A stretch of 64,000 bases of DNA from Anaerolineales bacterium (GCA_023382595.1 JAHDWB010000001.1:1240001-1304000), one strand, 5' to 3'. Shown: positions 23,277-32,780, counted from the first letter of the stretch. The notes: generated from the letters alone by a model not told the origin. Made by a program: numbers and translations.

Positions 23277-24230
23277 ATGATTCTCATCACCGGCGCGACT
23301 GGATTCATCGGTCGCGCGCTCGTCCGCCAGTTATCCTCCATCGGATATCCGCTCCGCGCATTGATCCGCCCTTCGCCGCGTTCCCCGCGCCTGCCCAAAG
23401 GCGTCCCCGTCGAAGTGGCGGTCGTCTCGCTTGCGGATACGCGCGGTCTGCGCGCCGCCATGCGCGATGTGGAAACGGTCATCCACCTCGCCAGCGCGGA
23501 GAATCAAGGCAGCCGTGGCAATCTGCTTGCCACGGATATTCAAGGGACAAAGAACCTCGTCGAAGCTGCGGCAGATGCCGGCGTGGATCGATTCGTCTAC
23601 ATCAGCCACCTTGGCGCGGCGCGCGCTTCGGGCTATCCCGCCTTCAAAGCCAAGGGCATCGCCGAGGAATACATCCGCGACGGGAAAACGCCATATACCA
23701 TCATCCGCACTTCGCTCGTGTACGGACCTGAAGACCATCTCACGAATAACCTTGTAAAACTGATCCGCTCATCGGTCGGGATCTTCCCCATCCCATCCAG
23801 CGGACGTTCGGTTGTCCAACCGGTCTGGGTCGAGGACCTTGTCACCTGCATGATTTGGGCGCTGCAAAATGATGACACCCTTAATCAGGTGTACGAGATC
23901 GGCGGCAACGAATTTTTCACCCTGCGGGAGATCGTTGAGATCATTATGGAAGTTACAAATAACCGGCGTTTTCTCCTGCCGCTCTCGCCGATCACCATGC
24001 GCGCGCTGACCGTGTTTCTGGAAGGTGCCGTTCCGCGTTTTCCGATCTCGTCCTTCTGGCTGGATTATTTCGCCGTCAACCGCACCACCGCCGTGGATTC
24101 GATGCCGCGTCACTTCGGGCTGATGCCTGCGCGTTTCTCCTATCGTCTCGATTACCTCATTCAACCGCCCTGGTATCGACGCGCCTGGGATGCTGTGACA
24201 AAACGAATTTCCGCTGTACGAAAAACATGA
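23277..24230 (+). CDS. NAD-dependent epimerase/dehydratase (NDUFA9-like atypical SDR)
   Basis: 317 residues from the ATG at 23277, chosen because the Rossmann strand MILITGATGFIGRALV starts there; a TATAAT at 23264-23269 lies 7 nt upstream, indicating a leaderless transcript. Features: TGxxGxxG motif at residues 5-12, VIHLASAENQGS, FVYISHLGAARASGY, and YxxxK-like FKAKGIAEEYIR. Members of this group act as quinone/complex I-associated or isoprenoid/sugar-modifying dehydrogenases. Overlaps the next gene by 4 nt. Confidence 0.85.
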   Translation: MILITGATGFIGRALVRQLSSIGYPLRALIRPSPRSPRLPKGVPVEVAVVSLADTRGLRAAMRDVETVIHLASAENQGSRGNLLATDIQGTKNLVEAAADAGVDRFVYISHLGAARASGYPAFKAKGIAEEYIRDGKTPYTIIRTSLVYGPEDHLTNNLVKLIRSSVGIFPIPSSGRSVVQPVWVEDLVTCMIWALQNDDTLNQVYEIGGNEFFTLREIVEIIMEVTNNRRFLLPLSPITMRALTVFLEGAVPRFPISSFWLDYFAVNRTTAVDSMPRHFGLMPARFSYRLDYLIQPPWYRRAWDAVTKRISAVRKT

Positions 24231-25105
24231 CCCCATTTCAGATCCGCCTCATCGAAACTCCCGAAGAAATGCGCCTCGTCGAGCAGATCCAGCGCGAGGT
24301 GTGGCAAGGCTCCGAAACGGACGTTGTTCCACTGCACATGCTCATCACCGCCGTGCACAACGGCGGCTTGGTATTGGGCGCGTTCATCGGTGAAAAGATC
24401 GTCGGCTTCATCTTCGGCTTTCCCGGGCTCGAAGAAACACCCGACGGTCCGCGCGCAAAACATTGCTCGCATATGCTCGGCATCCACCCCGATCACCGCG
24501 ACGGCGGCATCGGCTTCGCGCTCAAACGCGCACAATGGCAAATGGTCCGCCACCAGGGTCTCGACCACATCACCTGGACGTACGATCCCCTGCTCAGCCG
24601 CAACGCGCATCTCAACATTGCCAAACTCGGCGCGGTCTGCACCACGTATCGCCGCTCGGAATACGGCGAAATGCGCGATGGTCTCAACGCCGGATTGCCC
24701 TCCGACCGCTTTCAAGTGGATTGGTGGATCAACACCCGCCGTGTCGAAAGCAGACTCAGCAAACGTCCGCGCCCAACGCTCAAGATGACCCATGTTGCTC
24801 GCAGCGGACTCCGCCCGCTTTATACGCTTCAATATCGGACCTACGACCTGCCTCAACCACCCGAACATTTGCCTCCCTTTGAGGAACGTCTCGTATTGGC
24901 GGAGATTCCCAACGATTTCATGGCACTCAAGTTAAAGGATTTCGCGCTCGCCCGCGACTGGCGCTTCTTCACCCGCGAATTGTTCGAGACCGCTTTCGCA
25001 AAGGGATACATCATTACCGATTTCGTCTTTGATGGAAAAGAAGGAACGCCGCGCGGACTATACGTCCTCACACACGGCGAAAGCACACTGGACGAGTTCG
25101 AATAA
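24227..25105 (+). CDS. GNAT-superfamily acetyltransferase (COG3375-like)
   Basis: 292 residues, ATG overlapping the previous stop. The GNAT core is RLIETPEEMRLVEQIQREVW, VLGAFIGEKIVGFIFGF, and the acetyl-CoA motif MLGIHPDHRDGGIGFALK (about 83-100). The long C-terminal half, with ITWTYDPLLSRNAHLNIAKL, is characteristic of COG3375-type proteins. Substrate unknown. Co-transcribed with the epimerase gene. Confidence 0.82.
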   Translation: MTPFQIRLIETPEEMRLVEQIQREVWQGSETDVVPLHMLITAVHNGGLVLGAFIGEKIVGFIFGFPGLEETPDGPRAKHCSHMLGIHPDHRDGGIGFALKRAQWQMVRHQGLDHITWTYDPLLSRNAHLNIAKLGAVCTTYRRSEYGEMRDGLNAGLPSDRFQVDWWINTRRVESRLSKRPRPTLKMTHVARSGLRPLYTLQYRTYDLPQPPEHLPPFEERLVLAEIPNDFMALKLKDFALARDWRFFTRELFETAFAKGYIITDFVFDGKEGTPRGLYVLTHGESTLDEFE

Positions 25106-25113
25106 ACGCATGA

Positions 25114-25131
25114 GACGCCCTTTCGGGCGTC
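25114..25131. terminator. Short hairpin between convergent genes
   Basis: GACGCCC TTTC GGGCGTC, a perfect 7 bp stem with UUUC loop, 9 nt after the GNAT stop. There is no T-tract on the plus strand, so it is at best a weak terminator or mRNA-stabilising end. Confidence 0.5.
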
Positions 25132-25182
25132 CCAGCGGTTGGATGGAAGGAGAGGAACGAAACCTTGTTTTGTTTACAAGGG

Positions 25183-25911
25183 CTACCTCCGAACGGAAGT
25201 GGAATTGCTGTTGCGGCTCATGGCGCTCATGCCAACCGGATGATAAGTCGGCTCGGGGATGTTCACGTTATAGCTGGAGGCGGGCGCAGGTCGCGGTTTG
25301 GGTGCAGGACGAGGATAACTGGTGGAGGGCAGGTTCGAGGTCCGGGGTTGAGGCGCGGAGTAGGCAGGCTGGCTGCGGTAGGTGGAATAGCGGTCATTCG
25401 CATCCGCAAGGGTGAAGAGACGTTCCCCTGCAACCGCGAAAGTCCCGATGATGAGGACACGGATCAACCAGACCATGACCGCCACAAGAATGGGAACGAC
25501 TTTGGTCAGGGTTGCCTGACCGAGCAGCGCGCCGCCCTGCACGTTATGGCTTTGAATGGCGATCGAAACACCCCACCAGGTGAGCATGGCATTGAATGCG
25601 GCGGCGAGCAGCCACGCGCCAAAGAGATAGTAGATTTCAACCGGTTCGTCGCGTCCCTGCTCGGGCGTGAAGATGCGGGCAATGCCTGCAAAGTCGATGC
25701 CGCAGAAGGCAAAGGCGAGGATGGATGCCCAGCGCACGCCTGCAAATTGCTGGTCGCCGAGGATGTCGCGCAGGGTGTATGAAGTGATGGCGTAATTCGA
25801 AACCTCGAAGGCAAGCAGCGCTGCAATCAGGATACCGCCGAAGATCGCGCCGCGGCTCAACGATACATTCCTGATGAACGGCATCAATTGGATTTTGAGT
25901 GGACGGTTCAT
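25183..25911 (-). CDS. Membrane protein of unknown function behind an SOS-like promoter
   Basis: 242 residues from the ATG at 25911 with AAGGAG 8 nt upstream (an in-frame ATG at 25935 lacks one). Three to four hydrophobic segments: IFGGILIAALLAFEV, ILAFAFCGIDFAGIA, FGAWLLAAAFNAMLTWW and VPILVAVMVWLIRVLIIG. The last 75 residues are a Pro/Ser/Arg-rich cytoplasmic tail (PRPAPKPRPAPASS). No family recognised. The upstream promoter has a GAAC-N4-GTTC palindrome inside it, so the gene may be damage-inducible. Confidence 0.7.
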   Translation of the reverse strand: MNRPLKIQLMPFIRNVSLSRGAIFGGILIAALLAFEVSNYAITSYTLRDILGDQQFAGVRWASILAFAFCGIDFAGIARIFTPEQGRDEPVEIYYLFGAWLLAAAFNAMLTWWGVSIAIQSHNVQGGALLGQATLTKVVPILVAVMVWLIRVLIIGTFAVAGERLFTLADANDRYSTYRSQPAYSAPQPRTSNLPSTSYPRPAPKPRPAPASSYNVNIPEPTYHPVGMSAMSRNSNSTSVRR

Positions 25912-25958
25912 GGGAAATCTCCTTTTTGGAACCATGGGTGGGAAATGTAGATGTGTTT

Positions 25959-25987
25959 AATATAGAACATTTGTTCTAATTTGTCAA
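25959..25987 (-). promoter_or_regulatory. Consensus promoter overlapped by a LexA-like palindrome
   Basis: Reading on the minus strand: TTGACA (plus 25982-25987), 17 bp spacer, TATATT (plus 25959-25964). A perfect palindrome TAGAACATTTGTTCTA occupies 25963-25978, between and partly over the -10. GAAC-N4-GTTC is the core of the Gram-positive-type LexA box. Leader of about 40 nt to the ATG at 25911. Confidence 0.75.
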
Positions 25988-26093
25988 GTGGATTCTTTTT
26001 ATGCATGTTGTTTGTAATGTTCCGTCAATGAATGACCACAAACCGCTTATCCCCGATTAAGCTCGTAATTTACTCTGTGATAGAATCCTGCGC

Positions 26094-26759
26094 GTGAATG
26101 ACAAACTGATACTGGCATCCAATTCTCCGCGCAGGCGGCAGTTATTTGCGCTCGGAGGTTGGGATTTCAACGTCATCGTTGCGGATGTGGATGAGACTCC
26201 GCTTGAGAACGAGTCTCCGCGGGAGTATGTGATCCGGCTGGCACAAGCCAAGGCGCTGGCGATCCAGCCCCGGGCGGAGTCGGATGCGGTCATCATCGGT
26301 TCGGATACCACGGTGGTGGACGGGAACGAAATCCTTGGCAAACCCGTCGATGAACAGGATGCCGAACGAATGTTGAGGCAGTTGCGCGGGCGGACGCATC
26401 AGGTGTACACGGGCGTTGCAGTGCTGCGCGTGCGTGATGGACAGATGCGGACGGAATTATCCATTACGGATGTACCGATGCGAAATTATTCGGACGAGGA
26501 AATTCGCACATACGTCCAGACCGGTGACCCGATGGATAAGGCTGGCGCGTATGCCATTCAACATCCTGATTTTCAACCCGTCCATTCCATGCAGGGATGT
26601 TATGCCGGTGTGATGGGACTGCCGCTGTGTCACATCATGCGCGCGTTGCAGCAGTTCGATATCCGCCCGACTGCGGATGTGCCTGCGGCGTGTCAGTCTT
26701 TATTGAATTATCAATGTCCGGTTTCCGCTTCGATCTTAAGCGGCGAACTGGTCTCTTGA
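26094..26759 (+). CDS. maf: Maf family nucleotide pyrophosphatase
   Basis: 221 residues with a GTG start and the family N-terminus LILASNSPRRRQLFALGG. Further motifs are VADVDETPLENESP, IIGSDTTVVDGNEILGKP, GRTHQVYTGVAVL and DPMDKAGAYAIQ. Maf proteins hydrolyse dTTP/UTP or modified nucleotides, preventing their incorporation. A TAGAAT at 26081-26086 is 7 nt before the GTG, suggesting leaderless transcription. It heads a plus-strand run with the PBP, rsgA and holB genes. Confidence 0.93.
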   Translation: MNDKLILASNSPRRRQLFALGGWDFNVIVADVDETPLENESPREYVIRLAQAKALAIQPRAESDAVIIGSDTTVVDGNEILGKPVDEQDAERMLRQLRGRTHQVYTGVAVLRVRDGQMRTELSITDVPMRNYSDEEIRTYVQTGDPMDKAGAYAIQHPDFQPVHSMQGCYAGVMGLPLCHIMRALQQFDIRPTADVPAACQSLLNYQCPVSASILSGELVS

Positions 26760-26770
26760 AAGGAAATGGA

Positions 26771-29020
26771 ATGAAGTTGCGCTGGATCCATTTGGTTCTG
26801 ATCGTTCTTTTCATCTCTGCCTGTACATCGGGCGGCGGCGGCAATCCCATCACGGGGATTTTTTCGACACCCACTCCCCTGCCCACGGCGAGCGTTGCCA
26901 TCACACCAGCACCGGACGCCCAGGCGGCTGTCACCACGTTTTGGGAGGCAGTGCAGGCGGACGATTACGAAACCATGTACAACATGCTGACGCAATCCAG
27001 CCGGGCGGGGATCACATTCGAAGATTTCTCCAAACGCTGGCGCGACTCGCTCAACATGATGAGCGCCTCCAGCGTGGAATTTTCGGTCATCTCTTCCCAA
27101 CTCAGCCCATATGACGCCGAAGTCGGATACAGCGTTACCTACAAAACAGCACTGGTGGGCGATATTCAACGCGACCATGTCATGCGGCTCGCAAAGGAAG
27201 ATGGCGGCTGGAGAGTGCAATGGGATGAAGCATTGATCCTGCCGGACCTCGCGGGCGGCAACCAGTTGGTCATGGAATACAGCACTCCCGCGCGCGGCGA
27301 CATCTACGACCGCGACGGTCAGCCCATTGTCACGCAGGCGGATGCGTTCGCTTTCGGCATCCAGACCGGGCAGTTAAACCCGGATACGCGCGAATTACTG
27401 GCGCGCGAACTTGGCGCGCTGTGCGGACTGGATCCGCTCGCCATTGAAAATCAGATCGACGCTTCGGGACCCGGCTGGTACCTGCCCATGTGCGAAGGGA
27501 CCCGCGCCGAGGCTCAGAGATTGCTCTCCGTCAATCCTGCCGGACTGGTCGTGCAAAGTTACTCATCCCGTTATTACTTCCGAACCGGACTCGCGCCCCA
27601 AGCGGTCGGATACACCCTGCCCATTTCACCAGAGCAATTGGATGAATACCGCCGCAAGGGATACAGCGGCGCGGAACGCATCGGTCAGTCAGGCATCGAA
27701 CGCTGGGCGGAGGATTATCTCTCCGGACAGCACGGCGGGACGCTGCGTGTTGTCGCTCCCAATGGAACGATCATCTCCACGCTGGGAGAAAGCCGTCCCG
27801 CGCCTGCGGATTCGGTCTACCTCACCATTGATAACAACCTGCAAAACTACGCCCAAACCGCAGTGGAATTCTTCCGCGGCGCCATCGTCGTCATGGAAGT
27901 GGACACCGGGCGCGTCCTTGCGATGGCATCCAGCCCGGATTTTGACCCCAATTATTTCGAACCGAACAACCCAAACAATCTCGGTTTGACCAACCTGATA
28001 AACAACCAAAACCAGCCTTTGCTCAATCGCGCCTCGCAGGGACAGTATCCGCTCGGCTCGGTCTTCAAGATCATCCCCTTCGCCGCCGCGCTGGAAAGCG
28101 GTTTATATACGAAGGACACTGCCTACGATTGCCAATATGAATTCCAGCGGCTTGACCGTCCACTGTATGACTGGACCTACGAATACTGTCAGCAGGCGCT
28201 CGCGCGCGGACAAGCCTGTAACACATCCACCACCCGTCCGTCCGGTCTGCTCACTTTGCAGGAAGGCTTGATGCGCTCCTGCAACCCATATTTCTGGGAG
28301 ATCGGCTGGGACCTCTACACAAACTGGGAACGCGGCAACGATATTGCCAACATGGCACGCGCCTTCGGGTTCGGTTCGCCCACAGGCATTGGTCAGATCG
28401 AGGAAGCCAGCGGTCAGATCCTCAACCCGAACAGCGTGACCGATGCGGTCAATCAAGCCATCGGGCAGGGCGATGTACAGGTCACGCCACTGCAGGTGGC
28501 AAGGATGATGGCTGCGATTGCGAACGGCGGGACCTTGTATCGTCCGCAGATCGTGGAACGCGTTCAGCCCATAGACGGTGATCCAACGCTCATATTCCGC
28601 CCTGAGGCGCAGGGAACGCTTCCCATGCGGGACGAAAACCTGCAGATCCTGCAAGAAGCGCTTTTCATGGTGACGAACTTCAACCTCGGCACGGCGCGCA
28701 ATAACATCCGCGGCATTCAGTTCGATACGGCGGGCAAGACGGGTACCGCCGAATCCGGCAGCGGATTGCCGCATGCCTGGTTCGCGGGATACACCCTGAA
28801 CGAAGAAGCACGGACCGGCAAGCCGCACATTGCCATTGCCGTGATCGTCGAAAATATTGGGCAGGGTTCCGATTATGGCGTGCCGATCTTCCGCTACATG
28901 GTGGAAGCGTATTACTTCGGTTCCCCCGGCAGGCTGTCGTACGACTTCGGCATCATCGGACAGCCGCTTCCCACACCTACGCCGTTCGGCTTCTTCCCGC
29001 CCTCCGGTGATGACGAGTAA
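26771..29020 (+). CDS. Class B penicillin-binding protein (transpeptidase), lipoprotein
   Basis: 749 residues from the ATG at 26771 (AGGAAATGGA upstream; the lipoprotein signal begins here). Lipobox LFISAC gives Cys18, then a Thr/Pro spacer. Residues about 50-150 form an NTF2/MecA_N-like domain, then a PBP dimerisation domain (STPARGDIYDRDGQPI), then the transpeptidase with all three motifs: SVFK in LGSVFKIIPF, SCN in MRSCNPYFWE, and KTG in TAGKTGTAES. It is therefore an active D,D-transpeptidase by sequence, in contrast to the class A homologue at 10634. Lies 11 nt after maf. Confidence 0.93.
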   Translation: MKLRWIHLVLIVLFISACTSGGGGNPITGIFSTPTPLPTASVAITPAPDAQAAVTTFWEAVQADDYETMYNMLTQSSRAGITFEDFSKRWRDSLNMMSASSVEFSVISSQLSPYDAEVGYSVTYKTALVGDIQRDHVMRLAKEDGGWRVQWDEALILPDLAGGNQLVMEYSTPARGDIYDRDGQPIVTQADAFAFGIQTGQLNPDTRELLARELGALCGLDPLAIENQIDASGPGWYLPMCEGTRAEAQRLLSVNPAGLVVQSYSSRYYFRTGLAPQAVGYTLPISPEQLDEYRRKGYSGAERIGQSGIERWAEDYLSGQHGGTLRVVAPNGTIISTLGESRPAPADSVYLTIDNNLQNYAQTAVEFFRGAIVVMEVDTGRVLAMASSPDFDPNYFEPNNPNNLGLTNLINNQNQPLLNRASQGQYPLGSVFKIIPFAAALESGLYTKDTAYDCQYEFQRLDRPLYDWTYEYCQQALARGQACNTSTTRPSGLLTLQEGLMRSCNPYFWEIGWDLYTNWERGNDIANMARAFGFGSPTGIGQIEEASGQILNPNSVTDAVNQAIGQGDVQVTPLQVARMMAAIANGGTLYRPQIVERVQPIDGDPTLIFRPEAQGTLPMRDENLQILQEALFMVTNFNLGTARNNIRGIQFDTAGKTGTAESGSGLPHAWFAGYTLNEEARTGKPHIAIAVIVENIGQGSDYGVPIFRYMVEAYYFGSPGRLSYDFGIIGQPLPTPTPFGFFPPSGDDE

Positions 29021-29031
29021 CAGGTGATTAT

Positions 29032-29940
29032 TTGACGAACGCGCAGAAAAAACAAGGTTTGATCGTCAAAGCCCAATCCGGTTTCTTTTGGGTGGAAACC
29101 GGGGAGGGCGTTTTTGTTTGCCAACTGCGCGGCAAGCTCAAACAGGGCAGAGCCAAGGGCGATATCGCCGCGCTAGGCGACAGGGTGCACATCACTTTAT
29201 TGGATGACGGCAGCGGGGTGGTGGAAAAGGTCGAGGGTCGTAAACAGGCTTTGGTCAGGTTGGATCCGCGCCCGCAGGGCGTCTATCAACAAGTACTGCT
29301 GGCGAACGCCGATCAGGCGGTCTTTGTCTTTGCATGTGCGCATCCGACTCCGCGACTGCGGATGCTGGACCGTTTCCTCGTCATTGCGGAAAAGCAAAGG
29401 ATCCCCGTTGTGATCGTCGCAAATAAAGTGGATTTGGCGGATGATCCGAAAGCGATCTTCGGGATGTACGAAATGCTCCGCTATCGTGTGCTGTATTCGT
29501 CCACGAAAACGGGCGCCGGGCTGGATGAACTAAAAACGCAATTACAAAACAAGATCAGCGCACTGGTGGGACCGAGCGGCGTGGGAAAGTCCAGCCTGTT
29601 GAATGCGATCCAGCCTGGGCTTGGGCTGGCAGTGAACGAGATCAGCAAGGCGATGGGCAAGGGCAAACACACCACTGTCACGCGGCAGATGTTCGCGCTC
29701 GACGGCGGCGGCTACGTGGCGGATACACCCGGCTGGAAAAGCCTCGCCTTGTGGGATACCGAGCCCGAGGAGATGGACGCCTATTTCCCCGAACTGCGCG
29801 ACCTTGTGGCGCAATGTCAATTCAGCGATTGCACGCATCAGCATGAGCCGGGCTGCGCCGTGCTGGCGGCTTTGAAAGATGGAACGATTCACAAGGAACG
29901 CTATGAATCGTATGTGCGCCTGCGCTCCGGACAAGAATAG
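29032..29940 (+). CDS. rsgA: Small-ribosomal-subunit GTPase RsgA (YjeQ/EngC)
   Basis: 302 residues, TTG start. N-terminal OB fold, then a circularly permuted GTPase: NKVDL (G4) precedes SSTKTGAGLDEL (G5) and GPSGVGKSSLLNAI (G1), then DTPGW (G3). The C-terminal zinc motif is QCQFSDCTHQHEPGCAV. Assists late 30S maturation. Eleven nucleotides separate it from the PBP gene, so probably the same transcript. Confidence 0.93.
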   Translation: MTNAQKKQGLIVKAQSGFFWVETGEGVFVCQLRGKLKQGRAKGDIAALGDRVHITLLDDGSGVVEKVEGRKQALVRLDPRPQGVYQQVLLANADQAVFVFACAHPTPRLRMLDRFLVIAEKQRIPVVIVANKVDLADDPKAIFGMYEMLRYRVLYSSTKTGAGLDELKTQLQNKISALVGPSGVGKSSLLNAIQPGLGLAVNEISKAMGKGKHTTVTRQMFALDGGGYVADTPGWKSLALWDTEPEEMDAYFPELRDLVAQCQFSDCTHQHEPGCAVLAALKDGTIHKERYESYVRLRSGQE

Positions 29941-30029
29941 CATCGCTTCTTCCTCCCCGACGGTTGATCCCGATACCCAAACTTTTGTCTCACTTGACAC
30001 TCCGCCCCTGACGCCTGATACTTAACCCA

Positions 30030-31037
30030 ATGGCTGACAATTGGAACATCCTTGGGCACGAATGGGCAGTGGATATGCTCCGCCGGCACGCCGCGCGCAG
30101 AGAGGTCCGCCACGCCTATCTCTTTTGCGGACCTCCCGGCATCGGCAGGCGGACGCTGGCATTGCGCCTTGCGCAAGCCTTGAATTGCGAACGTCCCATC
30201 ACAGCAGGAGATCCCTGCCTGACCTGCCGCACCTGCAAACAGATCGAGGCGATGCAGCATCCTGATCTGACCATCATCCAGGCGAAGGACAACGATGAGC
30301 TTCCAAAAGAAGGCGGAATCCTGAAAGTGGATCAGATCCGCGAGATCCAGCGCACGTTGAATCTCAAGCCGTATCAATCCCCCTACCGCGTGGCGGTGTT
30401 TCTGCGGTTTCAGGAAGCCAATGACAATGCATCGAACGCCCTGCTCAAAACGCTGGAAGAAGCGCCTGCGCACGCCATCCTGATCCTGACTGCTGATAAT
30501 CCTGAACAACTCCTGCCGACGATCGTTTCGCGTTGTGAGATCCTGCGCTTGCGTCCGCTGCCCATTGAAGCCGTCGTCGCAGACCTGCTCGAACGCGGCA
30601 TGGATGAGGATAGCGCCCGCCTGCTCGCCCATATCTCCGGCGGACGCCCCGGCTTTGCGCGCCGCATGATGGACGATGACGCCGTGCTCGAAAAACGCGA
30701 GGAACGTCTCAACGACCTGCAAATGTTGCTGCCCGCCCCGCGCGTGGAAAAATTCTCCTACGCCGATAAACTCGCAAAGGACAAGGATGCCATGCGCCAG
30801 ACCATCCTCATCTGGCTTTCCTACTGGCGGGATGTGCTCCTGCGCGTAGCTGGCGCGGAGACGCCGCTCGTCAACGTGGACCGCAACATGGAGATCGAAT
30901 TTCTAGCCGGGCGGCTGGAATTATCTGCGGCGAGGCGCGTGGTCGGTGAGATGGAATCCGCGCTGGAAAAGATGGACCGCAACGTCAATTCACGGCTGCT
31001 GGCAGAAGTGCTATTATTGGATCTCCCAAAAGTTTAA
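30030..31037 (+). CDS. holB: DNA polymerase III delta' subunit
   Basis: 335 residues. AAA+ clamp-loader fold with FCGPPGIGRRTLALRLAQAL (the Walker A Lys is Arg, as is common in non-hydrolysing delta'), a zinc-binding cluster CERPITAGDPCLTCRTCKQ, VDQIREIQRTLNLKPYQ, NALLKTLEEAP and the SRC motif in IVSRCEILRL. It should be the structural delta' of the beta-clamp loader. Confidence 0.9.
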   Translation: MADNWNILGHEWAVDMLRRHAARREVRHAYLFCGPPGIGRRTLALRLAQALNCERPITAGDPCLTCRTCKQIEAMQHPDLTIIQAKDNDELPKEGGILKVDQIREIQRTLNLKPYQSPYRVAVFLRFQEANDNASNALLKTLEEAPAHAILILTADNPEQLLPTIVSRCEILRLRPLPIEAVVADLLERGMDEDSARLLAHISGGRPGFARRMMDDDAVLEKREERLNDLQMLLPAPRVEKFSYADKLAKDKDAMRQTILIWLSYWRDVLLRVAGAETPLVNVDRNMEIEFLAGRLELSAARRVVGEMESALEKMDRNVNSRLLAEVLLLDLPKV

Positions 31038-31061
31038 TGATCTATCCGGGCAAGTTTGGAA

Positions 31062-32342
31062 ATGTTTGACACCCTTTACGCACAGGCAAAAAGACTCCGT
31101 TTCCCCAAAGATATCGAAAAACAGTTCCGGGCGGAATATCACGCCAATACGCTCTCGACCGCGCGTATTGCCTTGATATTGGGCTTGATCCTGTTCTCCC
31201 TGTTCGGCATTCTGGATGTGTACGCCGTTCCGATCTCGAAGAACATCGTCTGGATCATCCGCTACGTCATCGTCGCGCCGGTCGTCATCGTCGCATTGAT
31301 CGCAAGCTACAGAAAACAGCATCAAAAATACGTCCAGGAATTGATGTGCGTTGCCGTGGCGGTTTCCGGGCTGGGAATCGTCGCGATGATCTCGATCACA
31401 CATGAAGCGGAATTCGGCAACCGCTTCTATTTCACGGGACTTGTGCTTGTCTCCATGTGGGGTTATGGACTTACCCGTCTGCGTTTCTGGTATGCCGTCA
31501 TTGCGAACTTTATCATCATGATCGGGTACGAGTTCGCCAGCATCGAGATAAAACGCCTGCTCACGACCGAGACCGGCATTGTGATCTTCACCATGCATAA
31601 TTTTTTCTTCCTCGGCGCGAATGTGATCGGCATGTTCACAAGCTATACCCTCGAACGTTATGCCCGCAAGGAATTTCTACAAAAATACCTGATCCGCGAA
31701 CAGCGGGACAAAGCGGATAATCTACTCCTCAGCCTCCTGCCCAGACAGATCGCGGAGAAATTAAAACAAGGTGAGGAGGATATTACGGAGGAGTACCAGG
31801 AGACCAGCGTCCTCTTCGCTGACATCGTCAACTTCACGCCGATGTCGGCGCAATTCGACTCGCATGCAGTGGTGGGTATGCTCGATGAATTATTCTCCCA
31901 TTTCGATGAACTTGTGGACAAATATGATGTGGAAAAGATTCAGGTTGCCGGCGACGGTTACATGGCGGCGGCGGGAGTCCCGACCTACCGACCCGATCAC
32001 GCCGCTGTCCTTGTGCGGCTGGGATTTGACATGCTGGAATGCGTCAAAAGCGAGACGTTTTTAGGGGGCAAACATCCCATCGAGATCCGCATTGGCATCA
32101 ATTCAGGTCCGCTGATCGCCGGGGTAATCGGACATAAAAAATTGGTCTTTGCCGTCTGGGGTGATACGGTCAACACCGCCAGCCGCATGGAAAGTCACGG
32201 CAGAACCGGCAAGATACAGATCACACGCGCCACCTACGAACTCGTAAAGGAAGAATTCGAATGCGAATACATCGGCGAGATTCCCGTTAAAGGAAAGGGA
32301 AACATGAAAGTGTGGCATGTGGTTGGGGAGAAAAAGAAATAG
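31062..32342 (+). CDS. Membrane-bound class III adenylate cyclase
   Basis: 426 residues from the ATG at 31062 (a TTG at 31056 is in frame). Six hydrophobic helices (about 28-205), a short coiled linker (REQRDKADNLLLSLLPRQIAEKLK), then the cyclase homology domain. Metal Asp residues are in LFADIVNFTPMS and VAGDGYMAAAG; the adenine-type Lys (EKIQVAGDGY) and Asp (WGDTVNTASRM) and the transition-state Asn/Arg are present. It should make cAMP. Starts 24 nt after holB. Confidence 0.9.
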   Translation: MFDTLYAQAKRLRFPKDIEKQFRAEYHANTLSTARIALILGLILFSLFGILDVYAVPISKNIVWIIRYVIVAPVVIVALIASYRKQHQKYVQELMCVAVAVSGLGIVAMISITHEAEFGNRFYFTGLVLVSMWGYGLTRLRFWYAVIANFIIMIGYEFASIEIKRLLTTETGIVIFTMHNFFFLGANVIGMFTSYTLERYARKEFLQKYLIREQRDKADNLLLSLLPRQIAEKLKQGEEDITEEYQETSVLFADIVNFTPMSAQFDSHAVVGMLDELFSHFDELVDKYDVEKIQVAGDGYMAAAGVPTYRPDHAAVLVRLGFDMLECVKSETFLGGKHPIEIRIGINSGPLIAGVIGHKKLVFAVWGDTVNTASRMESHGRTGKIQITRATYELVKEEFECEYIGEIPVKGKGNMKVWHVVGEKKK

Positions 32343-32439
32343 GTATCCTATGGGATTCCTGTTGTATTTTATTAAATGAAATTAAATTTAACAAGGATTT
32401 TTTAAGAAAATTTAATTTTAATGAGTACTTTTGTCAGGG

Positions 32440-32467
32440 TTGATACGTTTTTTTCCCGTGTTAGACT
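32440..32467 (+). promoter_or_regulatory. Candidate promoter of the GlsB-like gene
   Basis: TTGATA (32440-32445), 16 bp, TAGACT (32462-32467), 32 nt before the ATG at 32500. Moderate match to consensus. Confidence 0.45.
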
Positions 32468-32499
32468 GGTCTCAGATTATTTCGAGAAAGGAGTTTAAC

Positions 32500-32754
32500 A
32501 TGACACTAGAATCGATCATAATTTGGATCATCGTCGGCGGTATTGCCGGGACGATCGCCGACTGGCTGGTGAGCGGCATCCGGTTGGGTTGTTTTGGAAC
32601 CGTGGTCATCGGCATCATCGGGGCGTTCGTCGGCGCATGGCTGCTGGGTCAGTTGAACATCTCCATCGGAAGCGGGATCGTCAACGACGTCATTACCGCA
32701 TCCATCGGGGCAATCGTCCTGCTATTAGGACTCAGACTGCTTCGCAGAATATAA
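32500..32754 (+). CDS. GlsB/YeaQ/YmgE family membrane protein
   Basis: 84 residues, start chosen by the GAAAGGAG Shine-Dalgarno at 32486-32493. Three hydrophobic segments with Gly-rich signature GGIAGTIADWLVSG, CFGTVVIGIIGAFVGAWLLG and IGAIVLLLGLRLLRRI. These are stress-associated inner-membrane proteins of unknown mechanism. Followed by a strong terminator. Confidence 0.9.
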   Translation: MTLESIIIWIIVGGIAGTIADWLVSGIRLGCFGTVVIGIIGAFVGAWLLGQLNISIGSGIVNDVITASIGAIVLLLGLRLLRRI

Positions 32755-32780
32755 GCGGAGCATATGTCACAGAGAAAAAC

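Noticed and set aside
26597-26770. N-terminal extension of the class B PBP frame into maf
   Set aside because: The extension is the out-of-frame reading of maf; a lipoprotein signal and a Shine-Dalgarno place the start at 26771.
30041-30265. Possible second frame in the start of holB
   Set aside because: The clamp-loader motifs are all in the longer frame; nothing supports overlapping coding.
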